DNA of 64,000 nt from Isoetes taiwanensis (lineage: Eukaryota > Streptophyta > Lycopodiopsida > Isoetales > Isoetaceae): positions 746,001 through 810,000 of the forward strand of contig JAJEKV010000104.1 in assembly GCA_021234155.1 (NCBI GenBank). The letters are read 5' to 3'. The position numbers were made by a program, and so were the translations under genes. The notes under the pieces were generated by a model. That model worked only from the letters and a program-made list of their open reading frames with translations, did not search any database and was not told where the DNA came from. Below are positions 29,315 to 41,304 of this stretch, in pieces (within the stretch, counting starts at the first letter, position 1; the number at the start of each line of letters is the position of its first letter).

Positions 29315-31024
29315 TTTTATAAAATTCCGTGCTATACTGGTTGGTTAATAACATCTTCAAATGCTAATGAACTTTGAGGTACAAAAGGCTCACAATTGCA
29401 ATTGGGTATATGACAGGTTGCAGCTTGGGATGAGAATATTCTTGCGCCACCGCGTTGACTAGGCAATGCTGGGATTAGTTTAGACAAAATTTTTGATGGT
29501 AACTTAAAACTAATAGCATATTTCTTGTCTTTTCTACCATAATAGTAACTCTATATTACTGGACTCAAGTTTTCCACCTTCGTCATTTCTTGCGTTTAAT
29601 TTTGAAATGTGGTCCACTGAAGTTAGGTATGGTATTAGAATAAGAACCTCTGGTTTTAGAAAGCGTAAGGAGGACATGGCATTGAACAGCCAAATATTGC
29701 AACAATCAACAATTCTATTTCGCTGAAGTGGATACGTTTATAATGCAATCAGCAATCCAACAGCCTAGAGATTCTTCCCATACCATGCTTAAAGCACTTT
29801 ATTTGAAAGCACACTGTATTATAATTTTTATTGTTTTTAAGACTTGTGACTTTTCGGGGGATCATCATGAAATTGACACGCAATTAGAAGGCATAGGAGG
29901 TGGGGGGCATGTTATGATTGAGGTAAGAAAAGTTTCATACTTCACCCAAATCTCAGTTGGATCTTCAAATGGGTCCCACAATATTGTTGAGCTTTCATTT
30001 TGTAATAGCATGTCTAGCAAGATGACCTCCAATTTGCAAGATATATTGTAAATTCTTGGTCAAGGCAATTGCTTCTAGTCAGCTTGGCCTGGATTTAAGA
30101 TGCATCCGTGAGATACTGTGTCAAGCAATCATATATAGGATAGATATATGAATATCATGATGGACCATGTTACTTGCATAATTTACTGCTGGAATGTGAA
30201 GCAACATTTAAGGTTGAAGTGGAAGTACTTTTGGCACTGCATTCATAAGCTTCCTTAATCATCTTCTCGGAAACTCTCCCCCTCCCCCTCCCCCCTGTTT
30301 TTGGGAATAAGTTTGTAATTATCAATCTTATCTTATCAGGTACAATATAAGACGTTTCAGCAAATAGATTCAGAGCAGAAACGGTGGTCCTTATCATCTT
30401 TGTTTGACATGTTCACGGGAAATGTAGTAGGAACTGCATTGTCGACAATAATTGGTACAGAGGGAATTAAAGTAAATGATTTTGTTAACTCGGAGCTGGG
30501 TTCTTTACAAGGTTTGAGTGAAACAACACTAGGGGTGTTTCCTATAAGCAACCTCACTGTCTTAAAGGAGCCAGATTATTCCAAAAATGAAAATGATAGT
30601 GACAAGATCAAAGAACAAGGTCAAGTGGGGTCTGAAGATATCTGTATTGATTTGGCTGGCAGTGATACTTTACTACCATCTGAGTATTCACATGCCTCTG
30701 ACGCTGGAGATAACTATTGGAATGGTCTATTAGATGTATTATATGGTTCTCTTAGAGCACTTGGAATTGACAAGCTCGACGCTCCACTGAAAAGTTGGAA
30801 CTGGATTGATAATGAGGGTCTAATGAGGCTTGGATTGCAGTCCCAAAATGCAGCTGAAATGACCTACATAAGAAGCGGGTTGATGCTTTCTGATTTAGAT
30901 ATGAAAAAGATCAAGAAGCAGATGATAGCAATATAGTAAAAACTGCAGGGACATCAGAGAGAGAAGCAAATAGGGTATCATTTGATCTATCAAAACAAGT
31001 GGAAGCTGTTTTGGGATCTTTGTA
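25595..31024 (+). pseudogene. SMP/C2-type lipid-binding protein gene, 3' part, broken
   Basis: C2-domain exons: 25595-25656 (ILQVRAIGEA, stop, KLSSMDNIK), 25747-25842 (GKSDPYVVLRIGQCGARSKT), about 26185-26254 (TTDPIWNESFTINVVDPMTQ), about 29417-29510 (VAAWDENILAPPR, stop, LGNAGISLDKIFDGNLKL), about 29843-29922 (DTQLEGIGGGGHVMIE) and 30340 onward (VQYKTFQQIDSEQKRWSLSS..). GKSDPYV, the D-x-D region and NPxWNE-type motif are the Ca2+/phospholipid-binding C2 signature. The tail resembles plant NTMC2T6-like membrane-tethering proteins, from memory. TAA at 25627 and TGA at 29456 are in frame, and the last exon shifts frame near 30900. No SMP domain was found upstream. A 2-kb retroposon lies in the intron between the third and fourth listed exons. 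Confidence 0.72.
27277..29310 (+). mobile_element. 2.0-kb poly(A)-tailed retroposon of unknown origin
   Basis: It is flanked by a perfect 15-bp duplication AAGATTTTATAAAAT (27262-27276 and 29311-29325) and ends in an A-run of about 30. It starts with a GC-rich stretch (CTTCACAAGGCGGGGGAGGC). These are hallmarks of LINE-machinery retroposition. I find no RT, endonuclease or known protein. Only short ORFs are present, so it may be a processed noncoding transcript, a decayed processed pseudogene, or a LINE 3' end. Confidence 0.85.
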
Positions 31025-31029
31025 GGACA

Positions 31030-31974
31030 ATGAAAACATAGGCAACACGGGTTTTAGCAGGCCTCAAAAGCTCAAGCTTGCTATACTTTCTGAAAATGGC
31101 AAGAGCAGAAGGCTTAGTAAGAAAGAAATTGACAATACAATTAGCATCCTCCAACGTCTTCTTCACCCAAGGTAGATTGCCAATGTCTAGCAGTAGGTCT
31201 ACGCAGTGAGCAGCACAAGGGCTCCAAACTACAGCAGGAAACTGCTGTTCAAGTATCTTACCTGCCTTCCTACAATTCTTGGCATTGTCAGTGATAACCT
31301 GCACAACGTTTTGAGGGCCAATCTCAAGCATTACTTTCTTGATCTCCTTAGCAATAAGAGTTCCTGTAACTCTAGTTCCTGCAGTGGACACATCAATAGC
31401 TTTATGAAAGATTGTACCAACACAAGAGGAGATCATGATGTTGATAATATGACGCCGCCTTCGATCACTCCAACCATCAGAAATTATGCTGCAACCATAC
31501 TTTCTCCACTTCTCTCTCACTGGTATAAGGCGCTTCTTTACATCCTCGATTTCTAAATCCAATTCTTTTGTCCTCATTGCTTGGTAACCCAGGCCCTTGT
31601 ATGGTCCTCCAACCATTGCTACAGCAGTTATCATTCTTCTCCATTGAGGAGCTCTTAATACATTGAATGAGAAATTGCACTCAATGATCCACTCTAGCAA
31701 GCTTCTTTCTTGCCTTCATCCAACCAACGTGATCCCTGCCTAATTTAGTATGCTTCAACCGTCTTCCATGCTTCAACCGTCTTCCATGCATGTTTTGCAG
31801 AGACTCATGTATTTCATCTTCCACTCTAGAATGTGTTGCATGGTCCACTCTAGAACGTTTTGGAGAAGGCATTGCCATAGTTATAGCAGGCCCAGCAGTG
31901 GCATCTAATGCATGTTCATCTTCTGGTGCATCTCCAATCAAATGCTTGCGGACACTCTCTGGCACAGATGGCAC
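31030..31974 (-). pseudogene. hAT-type transposase fragment (DUF659 region)
   Basis: The minus ORFs 31974-31681 and 31700-30990 read VPESVRKHLIGDAPED (linker after a BED-type finger) and then CSIISDGWSDRRRRHIINIM, VVQVITDNAKNCRKAGKILEQ and WSPCAAHCVDLLLDIGNL, the pattern of plant hAT/DUF659 transposases. Homology stops after RPAKTRVA at about 31030, exactly where the C2 gene's 3' end lies, so the transposase lost its dimerisation domain. An 18-bp tandem duplication near 31752-31787 repeats GRRLKH. No terminal repeats were identified. Confidence 0.75.
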
Positions 31975-34900
31975 TTGAGGAGTTCACTGATAGCTTTAAC
32001 TTCTGTTCACTCATTCTAGAAGGTTGGGGCTATGGCATTGGATCTGCCAAACCCTGTCAGCAGGTATCCCAATGCCATGCCCTTAACCTCATGGAAATGA
32101 GGACCTTGTGTTGTGCTTCTGACCTTTCGTTACAAGTAGCGCCTGAGGCAACAATCGCTCCCCAGTTAGAAAAAAGGACTTGGGACAATGCGAAAATCAT
32201 CGCTCCATCTTATATTGTGAAAATAGAGGGAACAATTACATATAAGAGGCAATATTCAAAAATTATGATTGAAATTTGATGCTTGCAGTAAATCAACAAA
32301 CTAAATTATGTTGTGAATCTGTTTATAACACCACATTCTTTTCAATGCCCTCGAATCTAGACCCAACCCAACAGGTGGGCCAGAGACTGACAGCCATGTT
32401 AGCAAATACCGTTGCATAATTACTTCCTTGGCATCATGGCCACAATCGATATTCATTCCCATGACGCAAAATCGTCTTCCTTCTTCCTCATTAGAAGCAC
32501 TTGAACCAAGAAGCCATGTCGATAAAATTAGTTTCATTAGCTCGGTACCGCAGGGGATGTAAGAGGAACCATGGCTTCGAAGGTAGGGATGGTCCTGTCA
32601 ACGTAACGGATGATGACTGTGAACCATGACTGTGGAACGGATACATTAGAAGCATTTGAAGTGAATAGATTCTAGAATGCTTCCTTTAACTATCAATCTC
32701 AACTTCAATAGCAAAAGTTATTATGCAGCTCAAGTTATTACTAAGACCTCTTTCTTTCATGGAATTGTCTGCTTCATAGTAGCATGCAAATGTTATCTTT
32801 TAATTAAAACAGGACTAGGGCATGAAGAAAAAATACTTGGCTAAGCTGCAAACAAGAGACTCTACTAGGCCCACTTTGAGTCTTAATCGGACATGCGAGA
32901 TCAAGTTATAAAGCACGCTCTTTTAGGTCGTGGAAATTGTGCGCTTCACAAGAACATGCAAATGAAATTTTTTAACCAATACCCAGGGTACAAAGTTGAG
33001 GATTAAAAAGTTGGTCGAGGTGCAAACCGTAATGCCTGAGTGCATTAGCAATTTGAAAACTATCAATCCTTAACATCTTGTGTAGAAAATGAGACTAGAA
33101 AGCCTAAAAGGAAGCCTTGTACTATTCAAAGCAAAAATAAGTTTAAAAAGAAAAATAAAAGCAATATTTTCCTCACTTCTTGTGAAAGAAATGTCCATTT
33201 GGACTTGTCAATAACATGGCGTGACGATTCCGGGAGATCACTTTCTATGTCCTCCAAATCTAATCTTCTTCCATCTGTTGAAGCTCACATAGTTAGGAAG
33301 GGTAAATCCTCTTAATGCCTCACAATATGAAAAATAGCCAGTGAGAAAGAGCAATGGAACTTTATAGGATTCCCTATAGAGATGATAGTTAAAGGGTAAA
33401 TTCTCTTAATGCCTCACTAGTTAATACCTGAAGAATAGCCAGTGAAAAAGAGCAATGGAACTTTATATGATTCACTATAGAGGAGATGATATGTGTATAG
33501 ATGATACTGGGAGTCAGTCGCAACTTCACCCATCTGCATCCAAAGCAGTTTACCCAACACCAAATAAACAATGGAGTACAACAATGTCACACAAGAACAC
33601 AGAAGAAAGACATGTGCATGTCTACTTAGCCACCATGTGAAATTTCTATGCGTGGATTCAAGAAGGGGAGGCTCTGCAAAGGCATAAGTAACCTTTACAA
33701 CTTGTTTACAGAAATACAAACGGTCCTGAAAAGACGAGCTTTAAATTGATCAATAACCAGCAATTTAGTTAGCTAAGTCAGCTAAGACAAACATCAGATC
33801 CAGCTATAATCGTCAGTGTTATACTAAATAAGCTACCAATAACGAGTAAGCAAGGTAGTAAAGATCAAGGATTGATAATTTCATTGGTTAGAGCCTCACT
33901 TTCTTGCCATCACTGGTGCATGTAATGCATCTTGCACATATCCACAATCAAGTCTGGTTTCTTGCTCAAGAAATGTGGGTGTGTTCTCGTCAAACAAAGT
34001 GCAAACTTTTGTCTATAGAACATATCCATCATATTGCCACACGCAATAATAAGCACTTAACCCTTCCTACTTAATTCTATTATGTTTTTAAAACTTGTGG
34101 AAGTTATTCTGAGAACAAAAGCCATCAATGTTATATAGTCCAACCATGCGTCATAAGTGGCATTGTTCTATTGGTATGTTCAAATCTCTACATATTCAAA
34201 ATGGCCATCCCGAATTTGTGTTTACTTGAAATTAGTATTCTATAAAAAAGAACCAAGGGAAAGAAGTCACCGTAGCTGCATCTTCGAGTTCAATATCACA
34301 ATTCACATGATACGTATCGTCTACCTAGATAAGTATATGGAAGTTAGAAATATCTATAAAAGTTTTCATCTTATATATGCAAGTAAGCATTAAAAGCTCA
34401 TATTATCCCCGCCTTTCTCTTACTTGCAACATGACCACTTCCTCCGAACAAGATAGCCTCCAACCCCGAGAATGAGGCATTATGAGACTCAATTTGAGAG
34501 GGATGGAAAAGTGAATAATTACTTCATGAATCTGGTGAAATGCCTTTTGAATTTTCCCATCGCCACAAAGGAATATTTACATCACAAACAAGCCTCCCAT
34601 GCTTTCATCAAATAAAAAGCCGCTAACTTGAAATTTTGAGAGCTGATTGTGCCATCCCATTGCTTGTGCTTTGTTCACAATAAAATGATGCTAAATTTCA
34701 CGATATGATCACTTCCAAAAAAAAGATCTCCTAATTTTTATAGAGGCTAAGCACATTTGTATGATTGTTATGTACGATAGATATTCTTTGCATGGTATAA
34801 TATGCATAGACACGGAAGTAAGGCTAAACTATCTCAGATAATTGTTATCTTTGCCGCATGATGTTATATGCATAGTTACGGGGAAGTAAGGCTGTGAAAA

Positions 34901-37900
34901 AAGTACGTCAATCCAAAAATGTCTTGGGAATTTACATTCAACATAGCGGTGGAGCAAAGCTCCGTTGGATCCATAGCCGCCCCTCGTCAAATCTTGTCTT
35001 CGTTTATAAGTTTTTCTACGCCCTCGATTCCAAGGGTCGAATATATAATTAGGAGAATTCTAAATATGCTCTCCAAGTTTGCAAATATTTCAAAAATACC
35101 CCACACTAAGTGTATTGTATAGTCACGGTATCGTATGGCTTCAAGGCACTTGGGATGGCATTCTGCGTGGACCGGTGGGGTCTGGGCCATGCGGAATGCC
35201 ATCCCAAGATGCCTTAAGCCACAATATGGTATTTGGGGAGCTAATTCAACGTAGGGGGCTATTTCCTCCGCTATGGCATTGTTGCATTGTAGTCTCCGCT
35301 ATGGTCTTGCTCAGCGATTTTTGTGCAGCAAATCAAAGGGTTTTTGCTTCGCAGTTCATTTTTTTTCTTGCTTCAAATTTTTTTCAGGTATTGCTTTGGG
35401 TTTGGCGCTCCTAATCAATTTCTTTTGCTTCAGATGTTGGTTTAGGTCCACAGCAGTAGAAAAACTGGCAAAGTAGAAGAAGAGCTGCTTGTGACAAACT
35501 TTTGGCAGCCTCTGTTTTTCCTGGCAATATTATTTTTGGTAGTTCAGTTCTCTATTTTTCTTTATTTTCTAACGAGATTTTTAAAATGGCGCTAGCATAT
35601 ATGACGCAGTCAGAGGCATAATATCTCACTAAAACATTCTGATGCCATGGCAGGCTTCAAAACCTGTCCATTGTAAGCCAAATTCAAGCTATGGACCTAT
35701 TGAAAGAAACACAGAAAAACAAAGAACAGGCTTGCAAAAAGAAGAGATCGGCTAGAAATCGGAAGCGCAAAATGGTAGACCCAAATACCATTCTGTACTA
35801 GAGGGGAATGCCACATCGGCTCACGACATTAATAAACAGTCAGAATTAGCGACCCAAATACCATATTGCCAATGGTTTTAGTACATTTGCCAAAATGCGA
35901 GTGCAGCCTTCCTTGCAATACTAAAGTGTCTGCCTTGCAGCCATGTACCGGGAAAAGTCCCCAACCATCCGATATGAGCTAGAGGGTTAATCCGGCGAAC
36001 AAGTGGTTAATCTGGTCAAAAAACCAGGCTTAGAACTGTGTGGTGGTAGAAATTTTGATCGGATGGTTCTTGCTGCTCTAAGGGCGTCTTGGTCTGCCTT
36101 AAAAATCATGCCAACCACTTTGTCTGCCTCTTTTATACCAACATACGATGAAGAGAGGAAGAAATTTAAAGTGAAACAGAGCTAGATTGACCAAAAAAAA
36201 AACAAAAAACAGTTGGTTTTTGGGCTTCAAACTGTGCGATCTTTTATGGCTGATATAGAGTGGCCAGATTAACTGCATCCTACATGAAAAGTACAGATTG
36301 CCCCTAAGATGAATGCTGGCATGTAAAGGTTTTGAGCCTTTATATGGATAGAAATAGACGGTGGAAAAAATTCAAGCAAATGGTTAAAGCTCTGCTATGG
36401 TCCCCACTTCTCAACAAGGCTAGAATGTATTTTATCTTTAGATGGATTGCTCCAATATTGTTTACTTAATGACAGCATTGTCAGTATCATTGTATTGAGT
36501 GCTAATGGCATGGATATGGCATGTGTTAATAGCTCATGTGTGATCATTGGATCACATGATGAAGGCCAGAATATACCAAATGAAGGATGGAGGATTTTAC
36601 ACCTCACCCTCTTGTATAGCAGCGCATTCCCCTGCATACGTATATATGCACCAAAATACGAATGAGAATGGTAAGTATAGGAGCACGAACCATTGCAAAG
36701 CGTTTGTGCAATCAGAAGTGTGCCTTTGAACCTCCCTGGAACCTCTGCAGTACCTTCCCACCACCCAATTTAGGCCAGCATCTACTTGAACTCCGGCATC
36801 ATCAATGCTTGGATGAATCTAAGAATGATTCCACATCATGCGGCCAATTCATGGGAAAAAATCGAAGCATAGCTTTTAGGGCGGTAAAGCAAGCTTTTCT
36901 AAGGCGATAAACTCAAGGTATAGAGGGAAACTCGAAGATGGCTTCTCTAGAACAATAAAACTTGTTTTTCGAACTCAAAGCAAGCAGAGGGTTGTGGAAG
37001 CAGAGAAAATCGTGCTTTCACACTCCAAATTGTGCTGCAATTCGTATGAAAGTTCTTGGCAAATTTTATCGCCCTAATAAACTTTACAGCCCTAACAAAT
37101 TTCACAACCCACTTGATCAATATAATATTGCCTTCCACAGTTGTGTGATTATACACAGGGGCATTTGTTGAGGCATCAAACAGGAAGGCCACGTGCAAAT
37201 TCATTCTAAATGGAAACCATAAAACAAAAAAAAAAATACCATCCCTCCTTTTTCGTCCAACCATTGCCAAATTCATACTAAACTGTCAATTTCGATCCCT
37301 TCTCATAACTCATCTTTGCGTGCTCTAACAATATAGCCAACAGAAGAAAACGTTTTAATCCCCCTACTTCAAAATCTATTCTTTGTTTTATATTCGTCAA
37401 AATCTTCATTAGCATTGATGATCCTGGTAAAAGCAAACATTAATTACTTCGAGAAATTTAAAATTCTACTTTGAGCACGAAATAGGTCGAACGCTACCCA
37501 CACGATGCAAAAAAAATTAGATTGAAGCAGTAATTGGCGTTTTACCCTAGGAATTATGCCAGAAAATTATAGCGTGTGTGAAATTGCATTCAAGGGGACT
37601 TTCCCACGCTCTTGCTTGACTAAAAATAAATGCGAGGAAGATGCTAGAGTGAAAATCGGAAAGGCAAAACTTTTTGGCAATTAAAGAAAGATAGAAGTAG
37701 CAAATAACATTCATAGTAATAGTACAAGTATATTTTTACAATAGCATAGGATCGCCACGTCGATCTTCTCGACCACAAGTATAGATGGCATTAACAAATG
37801 ACAAACAAAATTGACTATTCAAAATGGTCATTCGTATTTGTCATATGTCAGGTATACAAGATCGTTTGAGCGATAAAATCATTGAGTTTTTGATACAGAA

Positions 37901-38158
37901 TCAGGTGCCATACCAAGTTCTTTAGCTATCCGCAGAACATGCTCTCTCCCAATTCCTATCGCCTATGAGATGTCCATCTCTGAATAGCCGGTCGCATCTG
38001 ACACATCAATTTCCATGGCCTGAGCGATTTTCTGTACATGTTAGGTGATTGGGACTTATTCTGAATCGCCGGAGACTTGAGATCCAAGAAACTCCTGTTG
38101 TCGCTCATCTGTGAACTCAGTTGAATGAAATATTTTTAATTTTTGCAATTTCGTGCTC
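31975..38158. other. Gene-poor stretch, mostly unrecognised
   Basis: No ORF here carries a domain I recognise. Visible structure: an imperfect tandem duplication at about 33298-33480 (unit about 95 bp, GAGCAATGGAACTTTATA in both) and the foldback at 35134-35224. The rest looks like decayed intergenic or intronic DNA. Confidence 0.5.
35134..35224. repeat. Foldback with arms of about 33 bp
   Basis: Arm CTTGGGATGGCATTCTGC (within 35134-35167) pairs with GCGGAATGCCATCCCAAG (within 35190-35224), extended by GGCTTCAAGGCA against TGCCTTAAGCC. The loop is about 23 nt. It could be a small MITE or a hairpin-forming transcript. No flanking duplication was confirmed. Confidence 0.65.
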
Positions 38159-38689
38159 CTAAGTTCCACCTTCTTGAATCTCCTCCTTTTTAAAATCGTC
38201 AGAGCCCATATACTCGAAACCACCTCCCTCTGTAACCATGGGTAGTGCGCGATGAACAAAATTATCAAGATCTTGAAGCTTTTGAAAAGTAGGTTGTAAG
38301 GCCTCAATACCTTTCTCAGTGGACTCCAGTAGTCTTTTAGTCTCCTGCATCCTTTCCTCGTAGCTCTTCTCATCCAGCCCGTGCAAAATCTGATCCAGAT
38401 TAGATAAGTCTGTACCTTGGGTTATCCTGAGATTAATTCTTAAAGTGTCACCCTCTTGTACATTCTCGTCCTCTGCCTTCTCTTCTTCCGAGATACCAGT
38501 TGCCATTTTCTCCAGCGTTTCAAGGAAAAACCTAAGAAATTTGCATATTTTATCGTCTTTTTCAAATGTCACACTCCGCTTTCCTTGCATTAGCACAATA
38601 CATGAAGATGTGCCAGCAGAAAAGAAGTCCAGGACACAACCATCTTCGTTCCCAGGACACAACCAGCAGAGAATTGGCTTCGTCCCCAA
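38159..38689 (-). CDS. Hypothetical acidic protein ORF
   Basis: The open stretch is 176 codons. An internal Met at 38506 (MATGISEEEKAEDENVQEGD) may be the real start, giving an acidic, helix-rich protein ([20 protein letters not shown], likely coiled coil) ending KKEEIQEGGT. No known domain. Related-looking reading continues downstream in other frames to about 37890 (AIGIGREHVLRIAKELGMAP), so it may be part of a larger, partly decayed gene. Confidence 0.35.
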   Translation of the reverse strand: MGTKPILCWLCPGNEDGCVLDFFSAGTSSCIVLMQGKRSVTFEKDDKICKFLRFFLETLEKMATGISEEEKAEDENVQEGDTLRINLRITQGTDLSNLDQILHGLDEKSYEERMQETKRLLESTEKGIEALQPTFQKLQDLDNFVHRALPMVTEGGGFEYMGSDDFKKEEIQEGGT

Positions 38690-39418
38690 GTAAGAGAGCA
38701 GGTTGTCTTTGTATTTTTACCAGTTCCCAATGAACTTTTGCTGCCTTCAAGAGTATCATCTAGGGCGGGTGTCCTCACTGCCTATCATTAATATCACTTT
38801 CAGTCAAACAAATATATTTGGTCGCTAGATTATTATCAAATGGCATAAGGAGTCAATAATGGGGCTTGGTAAATGTCTATACCCATATTCAACAGTGGCT
38901 AAGGAGGGGCTCTTTGGGGCTTTCTTTAAATCAAAATTCTTCGACTTGGATATAGTTTGGCTATGTTGCTAGTTGATGACTTTAATATGATTGAATTGGA
39001 AACAGACAGATATGGCCGAGGATCACAAATGGTGCAAGGATTTGAATGTAATCAATGGTATTGTCGATTACAAGATTGTCATTTTGTGGAGATTGATGGA
39101 GACCAGTCATTTACATGCTGCAATGGATTGACATGCAATGGTAGTGCATATGCTAGTCATGATTGCGGTTACTATAATATAGTTGGTGCTGGTAGCCTTA
39201 TGCATTTGTGGAGAACTAATTTGCTTGATGGGTAAAAGCATGCTGTGGTGCCCCAATTCGGCTGTCCCCCCTGTCCCCCCAAAATGCGGTCGTGCATTCG
39301 CCACTTTTGTGGTATGAAAGTATAATTATGGCACCGCTCAACTGCCGTTATTTAAGAATGGAATTCCAATTTGTGGGGAAAATTCTAATTTCAAAACTAA
39401 AATTCAAATTCCTATTCT

Positions 39419-40313
39419 TTGGCCCCTTCTTGTTCTTTGCCTATGTCCTATTCTTTGGCTCCCTGCTGCAAGCTCCAATCCATTGTGGATATGGATGTCA
39501 ACGGGGTAATCTATCTACAAACCGGCATTTCAGACAGGAGAAAACGAAGAAAAACCAAGGAAGAAGAAATGTTGAAGAAAAGACGCGAGCGGAAAAGAAG
39601 AAGAGAGGAAAGATTGGAGCTTGCAGAATTGGCAGAAGGATCCGGTTCATCAAAAAGTGCAAGCAATAAATGTCATATTGTCCTTAATTTGCTAACGTCT
39701 TTCCATAAACAGACTAAAAGAATTGAGGATAGCACGAAGAAAGAAATTTTACTTGAGTTTTTGAGGGATAAAACATTGAAAAATTTTATAGGTGAAGAAT
39801 TAAAGGATTTGGAAGCCAAGAGCATCGTCATTAGGAGCCTTTGGACTCTACGCAGACTGTGAAGCTCTCTATTAGCAATGACTGCCTAGAAGCCAAGCAT
39901 AGTTGTCTTGCAATGTCTGTACCACGCCATGCAGATTCTGAAACAAGTGACAAAATCAGCCAGAGAGATCTTGGAAAGGTATTAGGTGTTCACCCAAGAA
40001 ACCTGCAAAAGGCAAAGAAAAAGAGGGAAGAGATTGATTGTGCAGTGCGACCCCAAGGGGTTAACGGTTTTTCCCTACCAATTGGAGCTCTGCCTTCACC
40101 ACCCCCATGGATGGTGGAAAGTGGGTTTCTTATAAGAGGGCTAAAAGATTCGATGCAATTTCAGATGAACAGATAGAAAAGATTCAAAATTTCTGGATTG
40201 AGAACACCAGAGTGTCTCCTAACACAAAGGATGTTAGAACTAGAAGATTGGAGAGAAATGTAAGAGAAGAACATGCTGCCTACTATCTGGAGGAATCACA
40301 GGTTAGTTTATAA
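39419..40313 (+). pseudogene. Transposon-like basic protein remnant
   Basis: Three overlapping ORFs (39419-39862, 39841-40176, 40107-40313) shift frame relative to each other. They carry a very basic stretch (RRKRRKTKEEEMLKKRRERK), a helix-turn-helix-like [20 protein letters not shown], and [20 protein letters not shown] followed by SPNTKDV. I recall similar text in multicopy plant proteins of probable transposon origin, but cannot name the family. Confidence 0.4.
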
Positions 40314-41304
40314 ATTCTGCTATTCATGTTTTCTTAGTTATGGTGCTTAGTGTGATGGTGCATGTGGTGGTTATTTTACCAAATACAAGACCCTCCTAAT
40401 AATCCAAAACCTTAATAAACCCTTCTTTATGAACCCTAAAGAGAAAATGAGAAGAGATGCATATCCTCTTGGCAGGCATAGAAAAAATAGTGTGCCCCAA
40501 AACTTGCAACTAAGCAAGGCTATGCGCTGACATCTATCATAACCTACTAATATTTTCATATTTAGATTAGTTGAGCTGTGTCCAGTTCCACTACATATAT
40601 AGGGTAGGGTCGCCCCCTTTTCGCGCACTTAAGGGGCGAATAAAAAAACAAGGCTACGGTTGAAGTCATAATTGGATAAAAATACATTCCTTGGAGAGCT
40701 GAGATCTTTCCGTTACATATGAATCTTAAATCATGTGATTCTAAGCTATCTATAAAAAGTTACGATAGCCGGAGTAGAAGGGGGTCTAATGGCGACTTTA
40801 TTCTTCCGCATTTAGAGCCAAAGCAAACTCTAGAAGCAAAAAAGTGACTTGTGCAAGAAAGCCCCAGAAGTTAGCTTTTCAATTAAACAACCCATGTGTT
40901 AAATAAATAAGTGTGGAAAAAGTTGTTCAAGTTTTTATTCACCACGCATTTTTGCCCCTTTAGACCTTTCAACCGTGCTTTTGAAATCTAAAGCCCTTGA
41001 TTTTGATCTCAAAGGGCCATAAACATTAGATAGAGGGCAAAAAGTGCGTGATAGAGGGGGCAGTCGCGATGGAGGGCGACCCTAGCCTAGAATTGGCAGA
41101 TTGGAGACCACAAGCACCATTTGAAACGAGATGCCAGGGAGATAAATTTTGATATTTAACTCTCTTTTAATTGAAGATTACCTAATGTTGGGCGTTGTGA
41201 ATGCATGTAAAATACATCATCCATAAAACAAACGTATTCGCGTGCTAGGATAAAGCAATGATATTGTAATGTAATGTAATGTATTAGTCAAGCTCCCTTT
41301 GATA
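40314..41304. other. Intergenic, 3' flank of the JMJ20-like gene
   Basis: AT-rich, no ORF of note. It presumably contains the 3' UTR of the minus-strand gene that ends at 41305. Confidence 0.5.

Noticed and set aside
32301-32537. Minus ORF as the upstream part of the hAT transposase
   Set aside because: No BED-finger cysteines or histidines in the right pattern and no continuous frame into 31974.
38957-39235. 92-codon ORF rich in Cys
   Set aside because: No recognised domain, no splice partners; could be chance.
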